Shown here: positions 9,172 through 16,581 of the stretch, piece after piece
Numbering within the stretch: position 1 is the first letter of the stretch
Layout of the letters: every line of letters begins with the position of its first letter
Assembly: GCA_031289425.1 (NCBI GenBank)
Contig: JAITPM010000114.1
Span: forward strand, 1-43,046
From: Fusobacteriaceae bacterium
Lineage (GTDB): Bacteria > Fusobacteriota > Fusobacteriia > Fusobacteriales > Fusobacteriaceae
DNA: 43,046 nucleotides
Direction: 5' to 3'
Notes under the pieces: generated by a model
What the model saw: only the letters and a program-made list of their open reading frames with translations
The model's database searches: none
What the model was told of the DNA's origin: nothing
Program-made: the position numbers and the translations under genes

Positions 9172-9200
9172 GTTATAATCTATTTTTTATTTTTTGTCAA
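9172..9200 (-). promoter_or_regulatory. Distal promoter of the TRAP operon
   Basis: On the minus strand TTGACA (9200-9195) is followed after 17 bases by TATAAC (9177-9172). It lies 50 bases after the IclR stop and would give a leader of about 230 bases. No RNA structure was recognised in that leader. The rest of the 8932-9249 gap is AT-rich without further features. Confidence 0.55.
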
Positions 9201-9223
9201 TATATAATATATATTGTACAAAT
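9195..9223. promoter_or_regulatory. Inverted repeat overlapping the distal TRAP promoter
   Basis: Read on the plus strand, TTGTCAATATATA faces the complement of TTGTACAATATATA, an imperfect dyad with a one-base indel. It includes the distal -35 box and lies next to the IclR gene. This is a plausible, unproven operator for that regulator; AT-richness makes chance symmetry possible. Confidence 0.35.
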
Positions 9224-9249
9224 ACAAAACAATTTTTTGACTTGCCTCT

Positions 9250-10020
9250 CTATTTAGATGGTTGATTTTCAAAATCGATCAGCCTTTTTTCAATTTCACC
9301 GGCTATCTTTCTCATTTCTTTTACAACCAATTTTTCATTCTCTTCTGTAAGTTCATCACAAAAAAATGGACAACTAATTGCAGCAATTATTTTATTAGTT
9401 TTACTCAAAATAGGAACAGCGACCGCTTTCAAATTATTGCTATGTTCCATATTATCAAAAGCAATTTTATTTATACTTATTTTTAGAAGCTGTCTTTTCA
9501 ATTCTTCTATATCCGTAATTGTATTTTCGGTATATTTTGGTAATTTTTTATCCAAAAGTTCATCCAATTTGTTATTATCTAATTGGCAAATCAAAAGTTT
9601 GCTCGCAGCACCTGCATGAAGCGGGAAAATAGCATTTTCTGCGACAGATACTTTTACCACATCACTACTTTCTACCGTTGTAATCGTTCTGATTTTATTC
9701 CCATCCAAGACACTCACCTTGAATGTCTCTTTAAATTTTAAGGATAATTTTTCTAAATACGGATAAGATATATTTTTTATTAAATTATATTTCTCATGTT
9801 TATCTGAAAAGAAATAAAATTTTTCACCTAGAGAATATTTTTTATTTTCAAAATACAAATATTTAAGCTCCGTCAATATATGCAAAAGTCTATTTACACT
9901 CGCTCTAGAAATACCAAGGTCTTGAGCGATTTTACTCTGTGATGAATACCCATTATAATGCAAATACATAAAAATTTTGTCAGCTTTCACTATTGCCGGA
10001 ACTTTTTCTCTCATTTTCAT
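9250..10020 (-). CDS. IclR-family transcriptional regulator
   Basis: The protein has an N-terminal winged helix-turn-helix (KADKIFMYLHYNGYSSQSKIAQ, then GISRASVNRLLHILTE) and an IclR effector domain with VAENAIFPLHAGAASKLL and ISCPFFCDELTEENEKLV. An open frame extends upstream to 10047, but the ATG at 10020 (MKMREKVP) has GGAG 9 bases before it and was chosen, giving about 256 residues. It overlaps the end of the orphan ATPase gene by 41 bases, so the two are cotranscribed. It is followed by the TRAP operon in the same direction. IclR proteins sense small acids and usually control neighbouring transport or catabolic operons, so the TRAP operon or the HMG-CoA reductase operon are candidate targets. 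Confidence 0.88.
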   Translation of the reverse strand: MKMREKVPAIVKADKIFMYLHYNGYSSQSKIAQDLGISRASVNRLLHILTELKYLYFENKKYSLGEKFYFFSDKHEKYNLIKNISYPYLEKLSLKFKETFKVSVLDGNKIRTITTVESSDVVKVSVAENAIFPLHAGAASKLLICQLDNNKLDELLDKKLPKYTENTITDIEELKRQLLKISINKIAFDNMEHSNNLKAVAVPILSKTNKIIAAISCPFFCDELTEENEKLVVKEMRKIAGEIEKRLIDFENQPSK

Positions 10021-11140
10021 ATATACTTTCTCCGTTTTCGCAATCAAAATATATAGCTTTGCTTACATTAAAATAGAAATAATTTGAACTTTGCATATCC
10101 TTTACATCAACTCTACAAACTAGGTCGAATCCATCTATTTTGAAATGTTTGTACAGCTGATCTCCAAGGTTTTCGACTATATCAATGGCTCCTTCAAAGG
10201 TATTTCTATTTTCAACAGGATATTTGAGATTTTCAATATCTTCTGCTCTTATTCCCAGAATAACATTTTTTTCATAATAATTTGTTATTTTTAATAATTT
10301 TTCTTTTTCTAATATTTTGCCTATATATAGCTTCCTGTTATTACCAAACTCAAAAACTATTTCTCTTTCTCCTGTTATTTTTCCTTTAATAAAATTCATA
10401 GGGAAATTTCCTATAAATCCACCTACAAAAATATTTTTTGGATTATTATATAGATTTGCCGGCGTATCAAATTGCTCTATTTTCCCATTGTTTAAAAGGC
10501 AAATTCTATCACCCATAGTCATAGCTTCCAGTTGGTCATGAGTCACATATATAATAGTTGCATTTTTATTTGATTCTTTTAATTCTTTGTGTAATTTTAA
10601 TATCTCAAGGCGCATCGAAGCTCTGAGTCTGGCATCAAGATTTGATAGTGGTTCATCAAACAAAAATACCAAAGGTTCTCTGATTATTACTTTTCCCAAG
10701 GCAACCCTTTGCCTTTGCCCACCTGACATATCTTTTGGTTTTCTATCTAAAATTTCTGTTATTTTTAACTTTTGAGCTATATCTAAAATTTTATCTTTTA
10801 AATTTTTTTTATTTATTTTATTATTTTTATCTATTTTTAAATTAAATCCTATATTTTCATATGCGTTCATATGTGGATACAAGGTATAGTTTTGAAATAC
10901 CATAGATACATTTCTGTCTTTGGGAGATAAATTAACTACATTTTTTTCATCAAAGAAAATTTCTCCTGAAGTTATCTCCTCCAAACCTGATATTATCCTC
11001 AAGATAGTAGATTTCCCACTTCCTGATGGTCCCACCAATACGACAAATTCAGAGTCCTTTATTTCCAGATTTAGGTCATCTATAGCCACGCATCCATTGG
11101 GATATTTTTTTTTTATATTTTTTAAAGTTATATTTGCCAT
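9980..11140 (-). CDS. Orphan ABC ATPase, MalK/UgpC/MsmK-like
   Basis: The N-terminal 240 residues form an ABC ATPase with Walker A (GPSGSGKST, about 38-46), Q-loop (MVFQNYTLYPHM), signature MSGGQRQR, Walker B (VFLFDEPLSNLDARLR) and switch His (IYVTHDQLEAMT). A C-terminal TOBE/OB regulatory region follows (VILGIRAEDIENL), typical of carbohydrate importers (CUT1). No permease or binding protein of that class is next to it, so it may serve transporters encoded elsewhere, as MsiK/MsmK proteins do. Two adjacent ATG codons exist; the second (11140) is better spaced from GAGGG. It overlaps the IclR gene. The signature starts with M instead of the usual L, a conservative change. Confidence 0.87.
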   Translation of the reverse strand: MANITLKNIKKKYPNGCVAIDDLNLEIKDSEFVVLVGPSGSGKSTILRIISGLEEITSGEIFFDEKNVVNLSPKDRNVSMVFQNYTLYPHMNAYENIGFNLKIDKNNKINKKNLKDKILDIAQKLKITEILDRKPKDMSGGQRQRVALGKVIIREPLVFLFDEPLSNLDARLRASMRLEILKLHKELKESNKNATIIYVTHDQLEAMTMGDRICLLNNGKIEQFDTPANLYNNPKNIFVGGFIGNFPMNFIKGKITGEREIVFEFGNNRKLYIGKILEKEKLLKITNYYEKNVILGIRAEDIENLKYPVENRNTFEGAIDIVENLGDQLYKHFKIDGFDLVCRVDVKDMQSSNYFYFNVSKAIYFDCENGESIYENERKSSGNSES

Positions 11141-11211
11141 CATACCCTCTTTTATTTTTTCATTTTTTTTAGTATATCATATTTTTTTAAAAAATATTAG
11201 TAATAAAAAAA

Positions 11212-11229
11212 CGGTTTTTATAAAAACCG
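11212..11229. terminator. Perfect 18-bp palindrome after the HMG-CoA reductase operon
   Basis: CGGTTTTTA and TAAAAACCG are exact complements with no loop base, preceded by seven A. It lies between the end of the TctA-like gene and the ATPase gene, upstream of the ATPase start. It may be a second terminator or an operator; the hairpin alone is weak because its centre is all A/T. Confidence 0.4.
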
Positions 11230-11303
11230 CCGTTTATTCACTATATTCATAATAAATATATTTTAAAACTTTTATTGTTTTAATTTTTATTATTATTTAT
11301 TAA

Positions 11304-11338
11304 AGACTGTCTGAGTAAAATTTTACTTCAGACAGTCT
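11304..11338 (-). terminator. Terminator hairpin of the AtuA-HMGR-TctA operon
   Basis: AGACTGTCTGA (11304-11314) and TCAGACAGTCT (11328-11338) pair perfectly over 11 bp, and inner GTAAAA/TTTTAC pairs extend the stem. It follows the TctA-like stop by about 40 bases. The minus-strand side continues with TTAATA rather than a long T run, so efficiency is uncertain. Confidence 0.7.
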
Positions 11339-11376
11339 ATTTTATTAGTCCTAACAATAAATCTTAAACCAAATTT

Positions 11377-12723
11377 TTAATTTATAAATTTGCACAATGC
11401 AATTACTTGCGTAACAATATACCCAGAGGCATAATATCCCATAAATTGCACTCCTGTATGTATTCCAAATAAATTATTTAAAATTCCACCGAATATTCCT
11501 ACAAATACGGCTACGAATATTCCGAATATACCCGCTTCATAAAATGCAAGCATGCATATTAATCCCATAAAAGCTCCTATTAATGCTTCATGAGAAACAT
11601 ATCGAAACATTGCTTCTGTCCATGAACGAGCTTTTTTGATAGATAGAGGATATGCAAAGAAACATCCACCAACCATTCCGATTATCCCGTATATAAAGTA
11701 TTGAGATATTGATAAATAATCATGCAAATTTATCTGATTGAACAATGGAGACGCCGGACCCAATGCAACCGGGCTTAAGGGAAGTCCAAATGCCACCATG
11801 GGAATCAAAAGTTCCCCAAGATAAGTGGCATTTGAAACTGCATCTTGAACTCCAAGAGTAGCCGTTATCCTATCATATAGTTCTTTCTTGCGGGCAGCTA
11901 TCAATTCTCCCATAAGTACAGTCATTCCAACTGGAGAAAATGTGAAAGTACACGCAGATACTGCAGACGCCCCTGCTATATACCCCACTTGTGATTTTCC
12001 AAAGAAAGAAAATGGGTTTGGAAATATTGAACCCTTAACATTTTTAGATTCCGGTGCAAGCCAAATTACCTTTGGTTTATCTCTTTTTTGCAACTCTCTT
12101 CGCATTGGTATCATGACATTAAATAATTCTGCTATCATAGGTCCTATTGTGATACCCATAAATATAGATATAAATAAAGTTTTCCCTGTAGTCTCCACGG
12201 ATATTCGTTGAAGTCCTTGGATTAAAAATGCAAATGGAAGCAAAGAAATTATGGCACCCCATTTAGCTTTGGAAACATAAGCAATAATAATTGCACCCAA
12301 AGTAAAGATAAGTCCTGAATATGCAGCTACGACTTTACCCAAAGGAGCCAATGCTCCGGCCACGATTATTGCTATCGGGAATGCGATTATAGAGCCTATC
12401 AATGACCCTGCAGCCATTTTTCTCATTGCTATATGAGGAATTCCCAATCTTTTTGCTATATTTGAATTAGCAACCATAGGCACTGCCATAGTCGAACCCG
12501 GTAATGCTGCCATAGCAGTTGGTACAGTATGTGTGATTTGCATAGCAATCAAAATAGCTATAAACCATGCGAATACAACAGTTGGAGGCACTCCTATCAA
12601 GACAAGTACTAGAGTAAGAGGCGCCATAGTAGCAGTCTCATCTGTTCCAGGTATAACTCCAATTATGGAAAATATAATTCCGCCCACGAGAGAAATTGCA
12701 ATAGCTAGTAATATAGTACTCAT
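11377..12723 (-). CDS. TctA-like permease of the HMG-CoA reductase operon
   Basis: This 448-residue integral membrane protein has about 10-12 hydrophobic segments. IFSIIGVIPGTDETATMAPL at residues 17-36 corresponds to the PG motif region of tripartite tricarboxylate transporter large subunits. PTAMAALPGSTMAVPM and GAFMGLICMLAFYEAGIFG are also TctA-like. It is shorter than classical TctA proteins (about 500 residues). Its start lies 3 bases after the stop of the preceding small membrane protein, with AAGGAGG inside that gene. No TctC binding protein is encoded nearby, so it either works without one or borrows one. From context it should import the operon's substrate, possibly mevalonate or another hydroxy acid; this is inference. 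Confidence 0.78.
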   Translation of the reverse strand: MSTILLAIAISLVGGIIFSIIGVIPGTDETATMAPLTLVLVLIGVPPTVVFAWFIAILIAMQITHTVPTAMAALPGSTMAVPMVANSNIAKRLGIPHIAMRKMAAGSLIGSIIAFPIAIIVAGALAPLGKVVAAYSGLIFTLGAIIIAYVSKAKWGAIISLLPFAFLIQGLQRISVETTGKTLFISIFMGITIGPMIAELFNVMIPMRRELQKRDKPKVIWLAPESKNVKGSIFPNPFSFFGKSQVGYIAGASAVSACTFTFSPVGMTVLMGELIAARKKELYDRITATLGVQDAVSNATYLGELLIPMVAFGLPLSPVALGPASPLFNQINLHDYLSISQYFIYGIIGMVGGCFFAYPLSIKKARSWTEAMFRYVSHEALIGAFMGLICMLAFYEAGIFGIFVAVFVGIFGGILNNLFGIHTGVQFMGYYASGYIVTQVIALCKFIN

Positions 12724-12726
12724 AAT

Positions 12727-13218
12727 TTAAACCTCCTTTTTTATATTTTTTTCTATGATATTTTCTTTATCAAGTTCCTTGTATTCTGCTTTATAATTTG
12801 GTGAATCCTCAGGAATCAAAGCCAAAAGAGAATATAATCCCACATCTTCCATTTCTTTTATGATACCCGGATCAAGAGTAGCGAGAGCTTCTATCTCATC
12901 CTCTATAGTCATTCCCGCATCATGAAGAATTTCTTCAAGACTTGCAGGATCCGCCTTTTCTTCTATGATACGCTTTGGTTTAAAACATTTGGCAGAAATA
13001 ACTGCTGCTACAAAACATCCCAAGATTCCGACCAACAATGAATACCCATTGGCAAGACTCTTTTCAATAGTGCCAATTGAATTAAAAATAACCCTTCCTA
13101 TCAAATAAAAAGCCATTGTTAATACAATTCCGATTATAGTAGAAAATATTAATTCTTTTAGACTAACCGTGTCTCCCCATACCTCTGTCAATTGTTGCTT
13201 ATTTTCATTTTTGTCCAT
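12727..13218 (-). CDS. Small membrane protein, possible TctB-like partner
   Basis: This 163-residue protein is not recognised as a known family. It has a short polar N-terminus, two predicted membrane helices (about 23-46, LIFSTIIGIVLTMAFYLIG, and about 58-82, GYSLLVGILGCFVAAVISAK), then an 80-residue acidic soluble tail with a predicted helical segment (DPASLEEILHDAGMTIEDE). Classical TctB proteins have four helices, so this is at most a divergent small subunit. Its position directly before the TctA-like gene, with 3 bp between, and 9 bp after the HMG-CoA reductase gene argues for a transport partner. The basic KPKR after helix 2 favours a cytoplasmic tail. Confidence 0.7.
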   Translation of the reverse strand: MDKNENKQQLTEVWGDTVSLKELIFSTIIGIVLTMAFYLIGRVIFNSIGTIEKSLANGYSLLVGILGCFVAAVISAKCFKPKRIIEEKADPASLEEILHDAGMTIEDEIEALATLDPGIIKEMEDVGLYSLLALIPEDSPNYKAEYKELDKENIIEKNIKKEV

Positions 13219-13227
13219 ACTTTCCTC

Positions 13228-14514
13228 CTATTTAGAATTAAGTCGATCAAATATTTCTTTCGCATATATTGCATTTATATTTTTATCAGTAATCATTTGC
13301 GCTACAATTTTTTCTAAAAGTTCTCCGGTAGCACCAACAGATGCAGCTATATTTCTAGCATGCAATTTCATATGCCCCCTTTGAATTCCATCAGTAGCAA
13401 GGGCTTTTATTGCTGCAAGATTTTGCGCAAGTCCCAGTGCTGCATATATTTGAGCCAATTCACTTGCTGATTGAACTCCCAATATTTTTACAGCGGCTTT
13501 AGCTCCTGGATGTATTTTTGTCGCTCCTCCGACTAATCCCACTGCCATCGGTAATTCTATTGTTCCTACAAGATTTCCATCAAAATCTTTTTCCCATGTG
13601 CTTAATGTAGTATATCGTCCTGAGATGGCTGCATAAGCATGTGCTCCCGATTCTATTGCTCTTGTATCATTTCCTGTGGCTAATACAGCGGCGCTGATTC
13701 CATTCATTATTCCCTTATTATGTGTAGCCGCACGATATGGGTCTGCCGCTGCAAAGGCATATGCATCCAAAATTTTTTCTACAACCTTTGCGCCATCCTC
13801 TGGATCGCCCGTTTTACTTAAGACTTCTTTTTTATAAACTGCTCTTGCCCTTGCCAATCTATAGACTGCGAGATTGGATAGTATACGCAAATCTACCTTA
13901 CAACCTGTTTTTTCTTCTATTAACGGAGATACTGCTTCTGCCATAGAATTTACTGCATTGGCACCCATTGCATCTCCAACATTTACCAGTAGATGTATGA
14001 TTACCATTTTCCCTCTGGATGTATCAATTACACGCACATCCAAATCGTGGAATCCACCACCAAATTTTACAAGAATAGGGTCTTTTGCATTACATATTTC
14101 TTTTATTTTGTCTTTATTTTCAAGAATTATATTTTTTACATAATTGGGGTCAGGTACATTCACTACTTGTACTTGAGCAATCATAATTGACCCGGTAAAA
14201 GATGTTGTAAATCCTCCTGCCACTCTAGCCATTTTAGCAGAATTGGATGCAGCTGCTACGACAGAAGCTTCTTCTGTGACCATAGGAATCAAGACGTCTC
14301 TTCCGTTTATTTTAAAATTAAGTGCTACTCCCATAGGTAGTGAATATGTTCCTATTACATTTTCAATCATATGATCCGCCAAATCATTGGTCAAACTCCC
14401 TGCCTCAGAAATGGCCTTTACATCTTCGGGTGAGATGTCTGTAAGTTCTGCGATTTTTTTTACTCTTTCTAACTGTGATAACTTATAAAAACCTGAAATA
14501 TCACTATTATTCAT
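13228..14514 (-). CDS. mvaA: Hydroxymethylglutaryl-CoA reductase, class II (degradative type)
   Basis: The enzyme interconverts mevalonate plus CoA and HMG-CoA with NAD(P)(H). At 428 residues it has the length of the Pseudomonas mevalonii enzyme. Visible motifs are ENVIGTYSLPMGVALNF (51-67), EEASVVAAAS (81-90, catalytic Glu region), VGDAMGANAVNSMAEAV (179-195), HNKGIMNGI with Lys267, GNDTRA with Asp283 and GHMKLHARN with His381. Those last three positions match the catalytic Lys, Asp and His of the degradative enzyme as I recall the numbering. It starts with ATG after AGGAGG. The neighbours (AtuA pair, permease, sigma-54 promoter) and the absence of other mevalonate-pathway kinases favour the oxidative, catabolic direction. 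Confidence 0.93.
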   Translation of the reverse strand: MNNSDISGFYKLSQLERVKKIAELTDISPEDVKAISEAGSLTNDLADHMIENVIGTYSLPMGVALNFKINGRDVLIPMVTEEASVVAAASNSAKMARVAGGFTTSFTGSIMIAQVQVVNVPDPNYVKNIILENKDKIKEICNAKDPILVKFGGGFHDLDVRVIDTSRGKMVIIHLLVNVGDAMGANAVNSMAEAVSPLIEEKTGCKVDLRILSNLAVYRLARARAVYKKEVLSKTGDPEDGAKVVEKILDAYAFAAADPYRAATHNKGIMNGISAAVLATGNDTRAIESGAHAYAAISGRYTTLSTWEKDFDGNLVGTIELPMAVGLVGGATKIHPGAKAAVKILGVQSASELAQIYAALGLAQNLAAIKALATDGIQRGHMKLHARNIAASVGATGELLEKIVAQMITDKNINAIYAKEIFDRLNSK

Positions 14515-14597
14515 TATAAAACCTCCTATATATTTTTTGTAGTTTATTTATGTTTTTATTTATTAAAATTTATAAAACATTATTATATTATTGCTCT

Positions 14598-14639
14598 ATT
14601 TATCCGTATCTATTTTTATTATTCATCTGTATCTATTTT
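14598..14639. repeat. Tandem duplication at the end of the AtuA-like small gene
   Basis: ATTTATCCGTATCTATTTT (14598-14616) and ATTCATCTGTATCTATTTT (14621-14639) are direct repeats 23 bases apart with two mismatches. The second encodes the last codons (KIDTDE and stop) on the minus strand; the first is non-coding beyond the stop. The remaining gap to the HMG-CoA reductase gene shows nothing else. Confidence 0.6.
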
Positions 14640-14939
14640 CATTCTCATAAATGCAGAACCCATCGATTTTCCCAATGAATCAAGCCTCAAAGAATGTGTC
14701 GCCCCACCACCTAGAGCATGCTTCATAACAAAATTAAATCCATGTAATGTCTCTACTTCATAGCGGATTATTTCTCCCTTTACCATATCTCCAAAATATT
14801 TTTTTACCCTATCTACAGTCAAGATCCGTTTCAAAAACTCATAATCTTTGGGATTTCTTGCAAATACACACACATTGCTCGTATCGCCCTTATCTCCCGA
14901 GCGTCCATGAGCCAAAGTATTTAGATATACTATTGACAT
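14619..14939 (-). CDS. AtuA-like small protein (ferredoxin-fold domain of the AtuA system)
   Basis: This 106-residue soluble protein begins with VYLNTLAHGRSGDKGDTSNV, the hallmark of the small AtuA-associated domain (HGRSGDKGD with GDKGD probably a binding loop). It continues to FVMKHALGGGATHSLRLDSLGKS. In many bacteria this domain is fused to the C-terminus of AtuA; here it is a separate gene beginning one base after the AtuA stop codon, with GGAGGTG inside the AtuA gene. The two products almost certainly act as one enzyme. The reaction is not established; related genes belong to acyclic terpene and branched-acid breakdown. Confidence 0.82.
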   Translation of the reverse strand: MSIVYLNTLAHGRSGDKGDTSNVCVFARNPKDYEFLKRILTVDRVKKYFGDMVKGEIIRYEVETLHGFNFVMKHALGGGATHSLRLDSLGKSMGSAFMRMKIDTDE

Positions 14940-14940
14940 G

Positions 14941-16308
14941 TTATTTCACCTCCAAAACGTGTGATGTCAGCTTTACTTCATCTCTATCTATCAAAGTAGG
15001 CCATAGACCTATGACATCTTGAATAGGTGAACGTCCTCCAAAAAACGATGCTCCAGGGGGGCCATTAAGTTGAAGAGGTGAAATTTCAGGAATCAACTTC
15101 ATAGCCTCTGATTTTTCCTTGACCCTGATAGCTATTCTTAAAACTACCTCATTTATTTTCTTTATAAGGTCTTCGTCGATTTCTGCAACATTTAGATGCA
15201 GTGCATTCAATCCGAGGTAATCTATTCGTATATCTTCGCATTGTAGTCCCTTTCTCTTCATTTTTTTCATAATGATTTCGGCAGTATATTGAGCCTTTTC
15301 ATAGGCATCAGGCCATGCGAATGATAAATATGTAGCCACTTTATACCCTGCATGATATCCTATACACATTTTTAATTTATCCGGCTTCTTTTTGCCCTTT
15401 ATACCTCCCACTCTGACATAATCGTCTCCTTCTTGTTTAAGCGTAGCCTGTGATATGTCTACTGTAACATCAGGAGTAATATAATTGGCAGGGTCATGTA
15501 CTTCATATAGAAATTGCTCTTTTATAGATTGTTCGGAAATCAACCCTCCACAATTTGGAGCTTTGGTAATATGCAAGTCATTTTCTGTCACCTCTGCGAT
15601 GGGAAATCCCAAATTGTCCATATTCGGAACAGATCTCCAATCATATTGGAAATTTCCTCCGGCACCTTGTCCGCCACATTCCAACAAATGGCCTACCATT
15701 ATTCCTCTGGCCAAATCATCCAAATCATTTTCTTTCCATCCGAATTCATGAGCTAATGGAGCCAAAAACAACGCCGAATCTGTAGCACGACCGGTTATGA
15801 CTATATCTGCATTCTCTTTTAAACAATCCATAATAGGTTCTCTTCCGTAGTATACATTTACATTGACAATTTTATCCTTTATCTCATCAAAATCACCGAT
15901 ATCATCCATATTTGGGAAAGTCATTCCATTTTTGATTAATTTAGGTAATTGTAGAAGCATATCATCTCCGGTAACATAACCAATCTTATACCCTGACATT
16001 TTTTGATTTTCAGCTATTTTTTTTACTTCATTTATTGCTCCCTGTATATTCATTCCTCCTGCATTGGATAATATACAAATTTTTTTGTTGTAAGCTTCTT
16101 TCCCTATTTCTTCGATAAGATTGATGAAATCTCTTGCAAATCCACTTTGAGGGTTTTTTAATTTTTGTCTTTGCATAATAGAAAGAGTCAATTCAGCCAA
16201 ATAATCACAAGACATATAATTCAAATTCCCCTCATGAATCATATGAACTGCGGCATCCTGACTATCTCCCCAAAATCCTTGACCACCACCAATACGAATA
16301 GTTTTCAT
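14941..16308 (-). CDS. AtuA-family protein (DUF1446), large component
   Basis: This 455-residue cytoplasmic protein is of the acyclic terpene utilisation AtuA family. It starts KTIRIGGGQGFWGDSQDAA, a glycine-rich strand-loop seen throughout the family. It contains ILSNAGGMN, GRATDSALFLAPLAHEFGW, HLLECGGQGAGGNF and, near the end, LQLNGPPGASFFGGR. It is the first gene of the sigma-54-controlled operon, with an AAGGAGG RBS and a leader of about 90 bases. In Pseudomonas AtuA belongs to the citronellol/geranyl-CoA route, which handles 3-hydroxy-3-branched glutaryl-CoA compounds chemically akin to HMG-CoA. Next to HMG-CoA reductase and without an HMG-CoA lyase gene, it could act on HMG-CoA; this is a hypothesis. 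Confidence 0.88.
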   Translation of the reverse strand: MKTIRIGGGQGFWGDSQDAAVHMIHEGNLNYMSCDYLAELTLSIMQRQKLKNPQSGFARDFINLIEEIGKEAYNKKICILSNAGGMNIQGAINEVKKIAENQKMSGYKIGYVTGDDMLLQLPKLIKNGMTFPNMDDIGDFDEIKDKIVNVNVYYGREPIMDCLKENADIVITGRATDSALFLAPLAHEFGWKENDLDDLARGIMVGHLLECGGQGAGGNFQYDWRSVPNMDNLGFPIAEVTENDLHITKAPNCGGLISEQSIKEQFLYEVHDPANYITPDVTVDISQATLKQEGDDYVRVGGIKGKKKPDKLKMCIGYHAGYKVATYLSFAWPDAYEKAQYTAEIIMKKMKRKGLQCEDIRIDYLGLNALHLNVAEIDEDLIKKINEVVLRIAIRVKEKSEAMKLIPEISPLQLNGPPGASFFGGRSPIQDVIGLWPTLIDRDEVKLTSHVLEVK

Positions 16309-16410
16309 GTCAAATTCCTCCTTACATTAAATATGTTAATTTTCTAAATTTTTAAATTTAATATACTTCATATTATTTTTATAAATATGTGCGCTTATAA
16401 ATTATTATAA

Positions 16411-16425
16411 GCAAATTTCGTTCCA
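16411..16425 (-). promoter_or_regulatory. Sigma-54 (-24/-12) promoter of the AtuA-HMGR operon
   Basis: On the minus strand the sequence TGGAACG-AAAT-TTGC fits the consensus TGGCACG-N4-TTGC with one change, keeping the invariant GG and GC doublets at the right spacing. Transcription would begin near 16399, about 90 bases before the AtuA start codon. The sigma-54 activator is the next gene upstream, which makes this assignment strong. Confidence 0.85.
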
Positions 16426-16532
16426 TATATATATTTTTATTACATAATATATAGCAAAATAACCAAAAATATACAAATTATATTATAAAATATTTGATAA
16501 ATATGCAAAAAAATACATAATATAAAATAAAA

Positions 16533-16571
16533 AATGCCATTTTTGGCATTTTCAATATGCTATTTTTGGCA
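16533..16571. promoter_or_regulatory. Paired upstream activator sites (UAS) for the sigma-54 activator
   Basis: AATGCCA-TTTT-TGGCATT (16533-16550) is a perfect 7-bp-arm inverted repeat. TGCTA-TTTT-TGGCA (16558-16571) is a second copy with one change, exactly 23 bases downstream. A possible third half (ATTATGGCATAAT, 16581-16593) spans the activator's stop. The two sites lie about 110-145 bases upstream of the -24 element, the normal distance for enhancer binding with DNA looping. Confidence 0.75.
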
Positions 16572-16581
16572 CAAGAGTCAA

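Noticed and set aside
8932-9249. A riboswitch in the long TRAP operon leader
   Set aside because: No conserved core or stable stem pattern was recognisable in this AT-rich stretch.
13228-14514. HMG-CoA reductase as part of isoprenoid biosynthesis
   Set aside because: No HMG-CoA synthase, mevalonate kinase or related gene is nearby, while a sigma-54-controlled operon with a permease and AtuA genes surrounds it.
16533-16550. The TGCCA-TTTT-TGGCA palindrome as a rho-independent terminator of the activator gene
   Set aside because: The stem is short and a second near-copy lies 23 bases away at enhancer distance from a sigma-54 promoter, which fits activator sites better; a dual role cannot be excluded.
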